Positions 16,553 through 25,215 of a DNA stretch of 64,000 nt are shown here, piece after piece. Location of the stretch: the NCBI RefSeq assembly GCF_000374065.1, contig NZ_KB893260.1, forward strand, positions 1 to 64,000. The letters are read 5' to 3'. The translations under genes and the position numbers were made by a program. Each line of letters begins with the position of its first letter. The stretch's first letter is position 1. The notes below the pieces were generated by a model that saw nothing but the letters and a program-made list of their open reading frames with translations, was not told where the DNA came from and did not search any database. The stretch comes from Spirosoma luteum DSM 19990. Lineage in GTDB: Bacteria; Bacteroidota; Bacteroidia; Cytophagales; Spirosomataceae.

Positions 16553-17578
16553 TCAGAAACGTATTTTGGTAAGTTTCCCGTCGGGTTTCCACTGGTCGTT
16601 ACCCGCCAGGATGTTGGACGGTTTATATTGACTGGCTTCTTGGGCGGTCAGTTGCTTCGACCAAACTACCCGACTGGCTGGAACTGCTCCCGGCCCTTTC
16701 GACTGGTATTCCGCGTAAAACGCGGTTTTTTCAGCGTCGGGCTTGTCCCAGTTGTGCCAGCCTTCGGGCCGGATATGGTTGCCCAACTGGCAGTTGATAA
16801 ACACGGTTTTGGCAAAGTTACGCCACGGGCGGCCCAGATAAACACTGGCCGGGGGGGCGTCGCTCGTCAGTGTACAGTTCAGAAATACATAGCCATATGG
16901 TTTGCCTTCGGGCGTAGCGGCTGCGGTTACGTAGGGGCCGTTGGTCTTGCTGAAAATGGTACAACGGTCAAATACCGCCGTGGCCGAGCCAAAAATGAAA
17001 TCGACCGTACCTTCTATGTAGCAGTCTTTGTAGTACTGCCGGGCGTCGGTTCGGTGCTCCTGGTTGTCGGGCATGCCGGTGTACAGCGTGTCCTGATTGC
17101 CCAGAAACCGGCAGTTGACGAACACGGCCCGGTCGCCGGTAACGAAGGCGGCTACGGCCTGCCCTACCGGAACGCCGGACCGGCGCCCGGCGGTGTTTTC
17201 AAACGTCAGGTTCTCGGCGCGGAAGTCGTTCCCAAAGATGTAAAACGACCCGGAGGTAGAGGTACGAAGTTTAGAACCATCGGGCAGCACTTTCCCCGAA
17301 TAATCATCGTAGGTCAGTACGGTAGCTGCTTTGTCTTCGCCAATAAGCGTGACGAAGTGCTGGGTAGAATCGAGTTTGAGTTTCTCCTTGTAGATGCCTT
17401 TTTTGATGCGGATAACGACCCGGCTGGAATTGTTGGCCGGAACCGTATTCAGGGCAGCCTGCACGGTGGTAAAATCGCCACTGCCGTCCTGCGCGACCGT
17501 GATTTGTTGCCGTTGCGCAACCGCCACCGTACTCAGTCCGGCAAAAAAGATACCCAGGATAACGTGTTTGAGTAGCAT
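16553..17578 (-). CDS. Pectin methylesterase, CE8
   Basis: Removes methyl esters from homogalacturonan, opening it to lyases and polygalacturonases. 341 residues with signal peptide (VILGIFFAGLSTVAVAQ). A right-handed beta helix with the family motifs VGQAVA (138-143), GNQDTLY with D163, GTVDFIFG with D193, and YLGRPW with R250; D163, D193 and R250 are the expected catalytic set. The start lies 6 bp after the pectate lyase stop, so they are co-transcribed. Activity of this enzyme and the acetylesterase would expose de-esterified pectin for the PL10 enzyme of the same operon. Confidence 0.92.
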   Translation of the reverse strand: MLLKHVILGIFFAGLSTVAVAQRQQITVAQDGSGDFTTVQAALNTVPANNSSRVVIRIKKGIYKEKLKLDSTQHFVTLIGEDKAATVLTYDDYSGKVLPDGSKLRTSTSGSFYIFGNDFRAENLTFENTAGRRSGVPVGQAVAAFVTGDRAVFVNCRFLGNQDTLYTGMPDNQEHRTDARQYYKDCYIEGTVDFIFGSATAVFDRCTIFSKTNGPYVTAAATPEGKPYGYVFLNCTLTSDAPPASVYLGRPWRNFAKTVFINCQLGNHIRPEGWHNWDKPDAEKTAFYAEYQSKGPGAVPASRVVWSKQLTAQEASQYKPSNILAGNDQWKPDGKLTKIRF

Positions 17579-17584
17579 CGTCAG

Positions 17585-18670
17585 TTAGTCAGTTCCCCAT
17601 TTTTTCTCCCACTTCGGGTAATCCTTCGACAGAAGCCTGGCTGGCCAGGTACCATACCAGCCATAACCGGCCCGGCGTTCGTTCTCAATGTCAGCCAGGG
17701 CGTATTTTTTAACCCCATCCCGGCCACAAAAGAACGGCTTGTTGGTCTCTAAATCATAAAAACGTGCCCAGATTGTGGAGGCCGGGTCTTGTACCACAAC
17801 CACATCCTTTCCTTTTGGCTGGTTGGGGTCGATAATAGTTTTGGTGGCAATGCCGGTTAGTTTGACCGATTCCAGCCAGGTCGTAGCGGCCCGAATGGCT
17901 CTTTTGACCTCCGCCGATGGATGCTCAATAACCAGGAGAAACGTTACAATGCCAACGGTTTCACTACCACTTAACGAGGGCAGTTCAAACGCTCTTGCGC
18001 CCGCTGGCTTAAGGGTGATGTGGTCATGCTGGGCGCACCAGGCCGTGAGGATGCCGTGTTGCACAAACTGCGTATGCAGGATGCAGTCAATCCCCCGATT
18101 AACTGCCTGCCGGGCTTCCGGAATGAGCTTTTTATCCACCCCGTTAAAGTCGTTCGTTCCGTCGACAACGTGTTTCATGACCCACAGGACGTTAATCATG
18201 GCGTTGTCGTTGTAGGTAATGTGTTTCCGGTACTTGCTCGAATCAGGGTAAAACTGCCCCCATCCCCCGTTGGGTTGCTGCGCCGTGAGTAGGTAACGAA
18301 TGCCCCGTTCGGCCGCCTGCCGGTAGGCTTCGTGCTGCGTCGTCCTGAAAGCCGTGACCAGATAATTGATTTCCCGCGTTGTAGCGGCATCGTCTATGGT
18401 TGTATCGAGCCATCCTTTTTCATCCAGCAGCCGCTTTTGCTGCGCGGGGGTGAGTGGCTTTTTGTAGTCAATTGCGTCGCCACCGGGTTGCGGCCATCCA
18501 CCGTTGCTGCGCTGGTAAAGTAACATCCGCTCGGCCATGGAATCGGTAGCTGCCATGGCCGAGGGCATAGAGGTCCCTAACGCGCTGAAACCGGTCAACA
18601 GACCGGTTATCAGCAGGATAGAAACGATAGGTATGCAGCAGGGGTGTCTCATCAAACGGCGTATTGTCAC
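17585..18670 (-). CDS. Pectate lyase, PL10
   Basis: Cleaves polygalacturonate by beta-elimination with calcium. 361 residues; the N-terminal segment (residues about 13-35) is hydrophobic and fits a signal anchor or signal peptide. The PL10 landmarks are visible: MLLYQRSNGGWPQ near the start, DDAATTREINYL, the repeated helical-toroid element QQPNGGWGQFYPD, ITYNDNAMINVLWVMK, and the C-terminal DLETNKPFFCGRDGVKKYALADIENERRAGYGWYGTWP with candidate catalytic residues. Length is typical. It is the first degradative gene after susD, separated by 69 bp, and is followed tightly by the pectinesterase. Confidence 0.9.
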   Translation of the reverse strand: MTIRRLMRHPCCIPIVSILLITGLLTGFSALGTSMPSAMAATDSMAERMLLYQRSNGGWPQPGGDAIDYKKPLTPAQQKRLLDEKGWLDTTIDDAATTREINYLVTAFRTTQHEAYRQAAERGIRYLLTAQQPNGGWGQFYPDSSKYRKHITYNDNAMINVLWVMKHVVDGTNDFNGVDKKLIPEARQAVNRGIDCILHTQFVQHGILTAWCAQHDHITLKPAGARAFELPSLSGSETVGIVTFLLVIEHPSAEVKRAIRAATTWLESVKLTGIATKTIIDPNQPKGKDVVVVQDPASTIWARFYDLETNKPFFCGRDGVKKYALADIENERRAGYGWYGTWPARLLSKDYPKWEKKWGTD

Positions 18671-18739
18671 TATGAGTAACGGTCAATGGTATCGATACAT
18701 TGGCTGGCTCGCTGCCTGGTCCTTCCTGGCGGGATACCA

Positions 18740-20509
18740 TCAATACCCGTAATCCTGCGTCAGGTTGGGATTGGCATCCAGTGCCGATTGGTTGATGGGC
18801 AAAAGTTCGTTCTTATTCGGCGTGAAATACTGCGCTACCGACGTAATATACGTCGTAGATATGTTTTGCCGCCAGTCTACCCGGGTCCAGCCGGTGGGAG
18901 CCGTCGTCGTTGTGTTGGGCTTGTAGAGCGAGTTGAGGAACTGGAGTTCTTCGCCGTTGTTTTTCCAGAACAGGTACTGCGGTACGTAAGCGTATTTGCC
19001 CTTCGCCAGCCGCATATCGTCCAGATTCTGGCGGGTTTCCGTAATCTTGGTAGCCAGCAGATTCCACCGGATGAGGTCATATTTGCGGATACCCTCGCCC
19101 CCAAACTCCAGTAAACGCTCATTGACAATGGCATTGAAAAAGCCGTCTTTGGTCGTTGGGGTGGTGCCCATCAGGGCCGTTTTTCCCGCGTAACCCCGCT
19201 TCCTGACTTCTTCAAACGCTGCCGTGGCAGCCGCCGTTGGACCACCTTTCAGTTCATTCTCCGCTTCGGCAAACATCAGCAACACGTCCGAAAAGCGAAT
19301 CAGCGGCCAGTTGAAGCCCAGCGTCTGCGAGGTGCCGGGTAGGAGAGGGGTGCGCCAGTCGCGCCGGAATTTACCGTCCGTGATGGTCGTCAGTCGCTGC
19401 GGGTTTTTGTTGTTATTGGCCAGCACCGAATAGATGGTAATCGTTACATCGCGCCGAACGTCGGTCGAGTCGAAGGCGTAGAAATAGGTGGGTAGCGGGT
19501 TGATTCCACCGCCCCCCTGCCCGTAGCGCGACGCAGCATCCAGGCGGGGACCATTGTAATACCCCAACTTACTATCCGACTGGGCACTGCCCCCCGCCGA
19601 CCCGACCTCAAACATGATTTCATAAGCCGGGTCGGGTGTGAGGCCGTCAACGTAGGTTTTGAACAGGTCCACGTAACTGCCAACCAGTGTATGCTGGTCC
19701 CGGCGCTGAATCAGTTCGGCGGTTTCGTCGCGGGCAATCTGGTAATAGGTAGCGTAGTCGGCCCGGCGTTCCATCTGTTTGGTATCCCGCCGGAGCGAGT
19801 AGCCGCCCCGGTACAGGGCCATGCGGGCGCGCAGGGCTTTGGCCGCTCCCTTGGTGATACGCTCGTTCCGGGCACCGGCATCGGTACGCCAGGGCAACAG
19901 GTCGGCGGCCGTTTTGAGGTCGTTCAGGAGTTGCTCGTACACCTTGTCCCGGTCGACTTTCGTCACGAACAAATCCGTTTGCTGGTACGACGGAGTCATG
20001 GGAGCAGGTACATCGCCCCAGTTCCGAATCAGTTCCAGGTAGTACTGCGCCCGCAGGGTGAGGGCCTCGCCGTGCAACCGGCGCAGTTCTTTCTGTTCGG
20101 CAACCGTCCCATTGGTATAAAGGTCCATCTTGGGAATCTGGTCAATGCACAGGTTGGCCCGCTCAACGCCCTGGTACAAATCATTCCAGGGCCGGACAAT
20201 TTCGGTATTACCGGCTAGTGCATTGTACCGCCCAATGCCCCGGCGACCATTGTCGAGCGAGCCGCTCACCATCATCTCATCGGAATCGTAGGGGAAGTAC
20301 AGGCTTACCCGAATGCCGTAGGTGTTGTCGCCCGACAGTAAATCATAAGCACCCAACACGGCCAGCGTCGCGTTGCTGACGTTGCTGAACACGGCCTGAC
20401 CGTCAAATTCGGAAATGGGTTCCAGGTCGAGGTATTTCTGGCAGGCGGTCAGGCACGAACCGGCCAGTAATACACCCAGCGTCAATTTATAAAAGCGATT
20501 GATAGTCAT
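18740..20509 (-). CDS. SusD/RagB-family glycan-binding lipoprotein
   Basis: Outer-membrane surface lipoprotein that captures oligosaccharides and acts as the lid of its SusC partner. 589 residues with a lipoprotein signal (LLAGSCLTAC, lipidated C23). The N-terminal KYLDLEPISEFDGQAVFSNVSNA stretch, the TPR-like part with TLRAQYYLELIRNWGDVPAP, and the C-terminal NERLLEFGGEGIRKYDLIRWN are family hallmarks. It sits 23 bp after susC and before the pectin enzymes, so its ligand is presumably pectin oligosaccharides (context inference). Confidence 0.93.
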   Translation of the reverse strand: MTINRFYKLTLGVLLAGSCLTACQKYLDLEPISEFDGQAVFSNVSNATLAVLGAYDLLSGDNTYGIRVSLYFPYDSDEMMVSGSLDNGRRGIGRYNALAGNTEIVRPWNDLYQGVERANLCIDQIPKMDLYTNGTVAEQKELRRLHGEALTLRAQYYLELIRNWGDVPAPMTPSYQQTDLFVTKVDRDKVYEQLLNDLKTAADLLPWRTDAGARNERITKGAAKALRARMALYRGGYSLRRDTKQMERRADYATYYQIARDETAELIQRRDQHTLVGSYVDLFKTYVDGLTPDPAYEIMFEVGSAGGSAQSDSKLGYYNGPRLDAASRYGQGGGGINPLPTYFYAFDSTDVRRDVTITIYSVLANNNKNPQRLTTITDGKFRRDWRTPLLPGTSQTLGFNWPLIRFSDVLLMFAEAENELKGGPTAAATAAFEEVRKRGYAGKTALMGTTPTTKDGFFNAIVNERLLEFGGEGIRKYDLIRWNLLATKITETRQNLDDMRLAKGKYAYVPQYLFWKNNGEELQFLNSLYKPNTTTTAPTGWTRVDWRQNISTTYITSVAQYFTPNKNELLPINQSALDANPNLTQDYGY

Positions 20510-20532
20510 GGCTGATGGTAAAAAAAGCTGTT

Positions 20533-23500
20533 TTAAAAGGTTAGGTTAGCGCCAAACACGAAGGTCCGGGCGCGGGGGTAGGCCGCAAAATCAACACCGG
20601 GCGTCAGCGGATTGAACCGGCGGGCGTTCACTTCGGGGTCGAAGCCCGAATAGCCGGTCAGCGTGGCCAGGTTGTTAACCGTGGCGTAGAATCGGGCACT
20701 CTGCATTTTCACCTTCTTAACCAGGTCGCGGGGGAGCGTATAGCCCAGGGTCACGTTGTTGATGCGCAGAAACGAGCCATCCTCCACGGCCCAGGAGTGC
20801 AGGTAGGGACGGTTATTCGTGATGGGCTGCCAGATTTGCGCGTTGGCATTCAAAGCCGCCAGTGCCGTTGGGTCTTTCACGATAACGCCCTGGTCATTCA
20901 CGGTGCGCCAGCGGCTGTTCATGACGTCCAGTACATTGATATTCTGGTAGTACCCGGCGGTAAACTCAATTTTATTGGCGTTGTACACATCGTTGCCATA
21001 CACCCAGTTTACGAAAACGCTCGCGTCGAAATTTTTATAGGTAAACTGGTTACTAAAACCACCAATGTGTTTTGGATTGGCATTGCCGATAATCGTACGG
21101 TCGTTTTCCAGCCGCACCTGCCCGTCGCCGTCCAGGTCTTTCAGTTTGATGGTGCCCGGCTGGGGTGCCCCAAAAATGGTGACATCGGTCGGTACACCTT
21201 CTTTCAGCGTGTAAACCTGCGTGGTGGCGTTGTAGTTAAAATCGTCCACTTTGTAAAAACCATCCGTCATGAAGCCGTACATCAACCCTACCGGCTGGCC
21301 TACTTTCAGGATATAATCGTCGGCACCATCGCTGCCCTGCCAGCCCGAACTGGTCGTTTGCTGCTGCACCGGACCGAGGTCATCAATCCGGTTCCGGTTG
21401 AACGAGATGTTGGCGCTGGCTGTCCAGGAGAAATCGTTTGTGCGGACGGGCGTGCCATTGAGCTGAAACTCAAGCCCCCGGTTTGAGGTGGCTCCCACGT
21501 TTTTAATCTGGGTGGTATATCCCGACGTAGACGGAATGGGCAGGTTAACCAGCAGGTTTTTGGTGGTGTTCTGGTAATAATCCGCTGTAAACTGAACCCG
21601 GCCACCCAGCAGGCCCAAATCCAGCCCGATGTTGCGCGAATACGTGGTTTCCCAGGTCAGGTTCTTCTGAGCCAGCGATACCGGAGCAAAAGCGGGTAGT
21701 ACCGATTCGCCCAGCGCGTACTGACCATTGGTATTGTACAACTGCGCGTACAAATAGTCGCCAACGCGGTTGTTGCCCGCAGCCCCGTAGCTAACCCGAA
21801 GTTTGGCATCGTCCAGGAATTTCAGGGATTTCATAAAGTTCTCCTGCGAAAAACGCCAGGCCAGCGACCCCGACGGGAAGTAGGCCCACCGGTTCTCCGG
21901 GGCGAATTTGGTAGACCCATCCCCGCGGAACGTTACCGTAGCCAGGTACTTTTTGTCGTAGGTATAGTTCAGTCGTCCGAAGAAAGACAACAGGCGGTTC
22001 TGGTACTCACTGCTGGTAGGCTGGGGCTGAATAGCACCGGTTGGCGGTGAGCCGAGGTTCATATTGGCCAGGGCTTTTTCGGGCGAAATGTCCGACGGGA
22101 AATAGCGGGTTTCCAGCCCGATAGCCCTGCCTTTGGTTTCGTAAGTTTCCTGCCCTACCAACGCGTCGATGTCGTGTTTACCACCCGCAAAACCGTTTTT
22201 CCGGTAGGTCAGTACGTTCGAATTATTGATGGTAATGGCGGTGTTGTTGCGGATGGTACCCACCGGCAAACCGGCGTAATTGCGGGCGGTACCGGTGATC
22301 TTGCTGTAAAACTGGTCGGTCCGGTCAATGTTGTTGTTGTAGCCTGCCGTTACGCGCAGGCTGAGTCCGGGGAGGAATTCATAGCTGGCATAGCCGCTGA
22401 TGTTGGTGCCGTTGGTGAACCGCTTCTGGTATTCGGCATCGGTCAGCACGACCGGATTCGTCAGGCGGGTAGCAATGTAGTAATCCTCGTCGAAACTAAT
22501 ATCCGATGCCGCTCGGCTGGGGAGATCAAGCGGCTGGTACTGAATACTTTGTCGAAGCCGGTTTGTGCCCGATGAGCCGCTGGTGGTGGTACCAGCTCCG
22601 TCGATACGCTGGTCGATGTACCGCACCACCACGCCTACTTTGAATTTGGTGTTGACCGAATGGTCGAGTTTGAAATTGACCAGATTCCGGTTGAAGGCCG
22701 ACCCTAACTGAATACCCTGTTCATCATTACGGGTCAGGCTCAGGTTGTAACTCGTTTGCTGGTTACCCCCGTTGATGGAAATATTATGATTCTGATAGGC
22801 AGCCTTCCGGCCAAACACCTGATCCTGCCAGTCGATGAAGGGAACGTTTTTGTAGGCTTGCAGGGTGTCGAACGTAGAGCCAAACTGCCGCGCAAAGCTG
22901 GTGCTATCCTGCGAGTTACCCCGCGACCGCTCGTACTGGTACAGCACGTAGTCGTACGGTTTCAGGACGCTCAGTTGCTTGAGATTTTCGCGGAAGCCGA
23001 ACGAGCCGTTGTAGGTTACGGTGGTGCGGCTGTTGGTACGGCCCGATTTGGTGGTGATAATGACCACCCCGTTGGCACCCCGCGCCCCGTAAATGGCCGT
23101 GGCCGACGCATCCTTTAGCACGTCGATACTGGCGATGTCCTGCGGGCTGATGACGTTCAGCGCATTGTCCAGTTGAATACCATCGACCACGTAAATGGGG
23201 GAGTTATCCTGCGTGATGGAATTTCCGCCCCGCACCCGCACCCGAATGTCGGCCCCCGGTCCGCCCTCCGACGTAGTGACCTGAACCCCCGCCAGTCGCC
23301 CGGTAATGGCCTCGGCGGCATTGGTAATGGGTACATCCCGAATCTGCTTGCTGCTAACCGACGATACTGAGCCGGTAAGGTCGCGCCGGTTAACGGCCTG
23401 GTAACCAATGACGACGACTTCGTTCAGTGTTTTTTCATCGGTAGTCAGCGATACATCGAGCGTGGACCGGGTGCCTATGCTTACCTCTTCCGACGCGTAC

Positions 23501-23733
23501 CCGATGAAACTGAAGGTTAGTTTGACGTCATTCCGGTCGGGAATGCGAAGCGCGTAGTTGCCCGTGGCATCGGTGGTGGTACCTACAGTGGTGCCTTTGA
23601 GTACCACCGAAACGCCGGGTAATGTTTCGCCGGTAGCCTTGTCCTTCACCTGACCGCTTAGCTGCCGGGTCTGTTGCGCATAGGCTGCCGGTATTATGAA
23701 CAGCAGCAAAACAAAACGTATTAATTGATTCAT
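20533..23733 (-). CDS. SusC/RagA-family TonB-dependent outer-membrane transporter
   Basis: Imports oligosaccharides across the outer membrane with TonB energy. The start chosen is the ATG at 23733 (1,066 aa), giving a normal signal peptide MNQLIRFVLLLFIIPAAYAQQ; the frame is open further upstream but without a signal. A carboxypeptidase-regulatory-like domain comes first (LSGQVKDKATGETLPGVSVVLKG), then the SusC signature region TALNEVVVIGYQ-like TLNEVVVIGYQAVNRRDLTGSVSSV, the plug (VRVRGGNSITQDNSPIYVVDG) and the beta-barrel ending in an aromatic residue (VFGANLTF). First gene of the pectin operon; a putative operator lies about 200 bp upstream. Confidence 0.93.
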   Translation of the reverse strand: MNQLIRFVLLLFIIPAAYAQQTRQLSGQVKDKATGETLPGVSVVLKGTTVGTTTDATGNYALRIPDRNDVKLTFSFIGYASEEVSIGTRSTLDVSLTTDEKTLNEVVVIGYQAVNRRDLTGSVSSVSSKQIRDVPITNAAEAITGRLAGVQVTTSEGGPGADIRVRVRGGNSITQDNSPIYVVDGIQLDNALNVISPQDIASIDVLKDASATAIYGARGANGVVIITTKSGRTNSRTTVTYNGSFGFRENLKQLSVLKPYDYVLYQYERSRGNSQDSTSFARQFGSTFDTLQAYKNVPFIDWQDQVFGRKAAYQNHNISINGGNQQTSYNLSLTRNDEQGIQLGSAFNRNLVNFKLDHSVNTKFKVGVVVRYIDQRIDGAGTTTSGSSGTNRLRQSIQYQPLDLPSRAASDISFDEDYYIATRLTNPVVLTDAEYQKRFTNGTNISGYASYEFLPGLSLRVTAGYNNNIDRTDQFYSKITGTARNYAGLPVGTIRNNTAITINNSNVLTYRKNGFAGGKHDIDALVGQETYETKGRAIGLETRYFPSDISPEKALANMNLGSPPTGAIQPQPTSSEYQNRLLSFFGRLNYTYDKKYLATVTFRGDGSTKFAPENRWAYFPSGSLAWRFSQENFMKSLKFLDDAKLRVSYGAAGNNRVGDYLYAQLYNTNGQYALGESVLPAFAPVSLAQKNLTWETTYSRNIGLDLGLLGGRVQFTADYYQNTTKNLLVNLPIPSTSGYTTQIKNVGATSNRGLEFQLNGTPVRTNDFSWTASANISFNRNRIDDLGPVQQQTTSSGWQGSDGADDYILKVGQPVGLMYGFMTDGFYKVDDFNYNATTQVYTLKEGVPTDVTIFGAPQPGTIKLKDLDGDGQVRLENDRTIIGNANPKHIGGFSNQFTYKNFDASVFVNWVYGNDVYNANKIEFTAGYYQNINVLDVMNSRWRTVNDQGVIVKDPTALAALNANAQIWQPITNNRPYLHSWAVEDGSFLRINNVTLGYTLPRDLVKKVKMQSARFYATVNNLATLTGYSGFDPEVNARRFNPLTPGVDFAAYPRARTFVFGANLTF

Positions 23734-23936
23734 GACTGACGGGATAAGTAAGGGTTGAGTTAGTAAGGGCAACGGGGCAATCGGTCCTTTTGGGGTAACC
23801 ATTGAGCGCGGCAGCGTCACAGAATTTGTGTTGTCGTTAATTGAACTAATCAGCGTTATCGCTATTTTTTATTCGATTAAAACATGATTAAAGATTGGTA
23901 TGAAAAGTAGAATTATCAAATAAAATATTGACTTTT

Positions 23937-23966
23937 TTTACGCAATCGTTGCCGGGAACGTTGCCA
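23937..23966. promoter_or_regulatory. Putative LacI-type operator upstream of susC
   Basis: Left half TTTACGCAATCGTTGCC is identical to the left half of the site upstream of the GH28 gene, including the preceding run of seven T. The right half (GGGAACGTTGCCA) is a weaker match, so this is the least symmetric of the three sites. Confidence 0.65.
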
Positions 23967-24058
23967 GACATACTATTTGGGAGTGCGTATAGGAGTAAAT
24001 TAAGGTGGTCAATTGAGAGGGAGAAGCACCCCCGCCTTGTATCTATCAGCTATTGTTG

Positions 24059-24094
24059 CCCGTTGCAATCGTTCCCGGGAGCGATTGCAACGGG
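24059..24094. promoter_or_regulatory. Putative LacI-type operator upstream of lacI
   Basis: A 36-bp palindrome centred on CCCGGG, arms CCCGTTGCAATCGTTCCC and GGGAGCGATTGCAACGGG, with one mismatched pair. The inner half-site GCAATCGTT/AACGATTGC is shared with the other two sites. It sits just before the lacI -7 element, a position that would allow autoregulation. Confidence 0.78.
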
Positions 24095-24114
24095 AGGAAT
24101 AAGAGTAGTTAACC

Positions 24115-24122
24115 TATCTTTG
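24115..24122 (+). promoter_or_regulatory. -7 promoter element of lacI
   Basis: TATCTTTG fits TAnnTTTG and lies 61 bp upstream of the lacI start. No TTTG is seen at the -33 spacing; that place is taken by the end of the palindrome. Confidence 0.5.
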
Positions 24123-24183
24123 CGCTTTTATTTACAGGGCCTTATCAGCTGCGTAGTTTTTTGCATTTTACCAGGAAATAGCT

Positions 24184-25200
24184 TTGGATACCATCACCAT
24201 AAAAGACATAGCTCGTGCCTTAAATCTGTCGACGTCAACAGTTTCGCGTGCCTTGCGGGATAGCCACGAAATCAAGCCCGAAACGAAGCGGCTGGTTACG
24301 GAATACGCCGAGCGGCTCGATTACCGGCCCAATCCCATTGCGCTGAGCCTGAAAGAAAACCGTAGCCGGGTCATCGGCGTCATTGTACCCCAGATTGCCA
24401 ATAATTTTTTCTCGCAGGCTATCAACGGAATCGAAGCGGTTGCTTATAGCCGGGGGTACCACGTGATTATTTTTCAGAGTCACGAATCCTACGAGCGCGA
24501 ACAGCTAACTATCAATCAGGCCGTAGCCCGAAAAGCCGATGGACTGCTTATTTCTCTGTCCAGCAACACGTCCGACGTAGCGTACCTGAAATCGTTGCAG
24601 GACAAAAAACTGCCCATCGTTCTGTTTGACCGCGTTTCCAAGGACCTCGATGGTCCTTGCGTGACAGCGGACAATTTCGGGGGAGCTTTTGCCGCTACCG
24701 AGCAGCTGATTCAGGCCGGACGCCGTCGTATTGCTCACCTGACCCTGCCGTCGTATATCTCTATCACCCAGGAACGCCTGTCGGGCTACCGGTCTGCTCT
24801 CGAAAAACATGGCATTGCCTACGACGAGTCGCTGGTGCGCTACGCCGGTTTTGGTCAGGATGCCGTGGAGCCTATTATCGATGATTTGCTGGAACAGTCG
24901 CCCGATGCCTTCTTTGTTGCCAGCGACCGGCTGGCGATTGGGTGCCTGTCTGCCCTGCGAAAACTGGGTATCGCGATTCCGCAAAGCATTGCGCTCATTG
25001 GTTTTACCAACATCACAGTTGCCGATTTACTGGCCCCCTCCATGAGTACGGTGGTGCAGCCTGCCAGCGAGATGGGCCAGATTGCCGCCGAGCAGTTGAT
25101 CAACCTGATCGAGGGCAAACAGCATCTGGTGAAGGCAGAAACGATTATACTGCCCACCCGGATGATAGTACGGGAGTCGTCGGCCCACCAGCCCGGTTAA
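24184..25200 (+). CDS. LacI-family transcriptional regulator of the pectin locus
   Basis: 338 residues. A TTG at 24184 is the start because the DNA-binding domain begins at once: ITIKDIARALNLSTSTVSRALRD (residues 3-25) with the hinge-helix region PNPIALSLKENRSRVIGVIVP following. The rest is a periplasmic-binding-protein-like effector domain (NNFFSQAINGIEAVAYSRGYHVIIFQS to STVVQPASEMGQIAAEQLI). It is divergent from susC and convergent with the GH28 gene. Three related palindromes in front of susC, itself and GH28 suggest it controls all of them and its own gene. The inducer is probably a pectin breakdown product (inference); whether it represses or activates cannot be told. Confidence 0.9.
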   Translation: MDTITIKDIARALNLSTSTVSRALRDSHEIKPETKRLVTEYAERLDYRPNPIALSLKENRSRVIGVIVPQIANNFFSQAINGIEAVAYSRGYHVIIFQSHESYEREQLTINQAVARKADGLLISLSSNTSDVAYLKSLQDKKLPIVLFDRVSKDLDGPCVTADNFGGAFAATEQLIQAGRRRIAHLTLPSYISITQERLSGYRSALEKHGIAYDESLVRYAGFGQDAVEPIIDDLLEQSPDAFFVASDRLAIGCLSALRKLGIAIPQSIALIGFTNITVADLLAPSMSTVVQPASEMGQIAAEQLINLIEGKQHLVKAETIILPTRMIVRESSAHQPG

Positions 25201-25215
25201 CGCTTACTCCTTTTT

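Larger units (their letters stand above)
23734..24183. other. Intergenic control region between susC and lacI
   Basis: 450 bp between the divergent susC and lacI genes, rich in A and T near 23850-23940. It contains two operator-like palindromes (23937-23966 and 24059-24094) and a -7 element for lacI. No gene is recognised in it. Confidence 0.7.

Noticed and set aside
16511-17575. 354-codon plus-strand frame opposite the pectinesterase gene
   Set aside because: The minus-strand frame is a complete CE8 enzyme with catalytic residues; the plus-strand translation has no family features.
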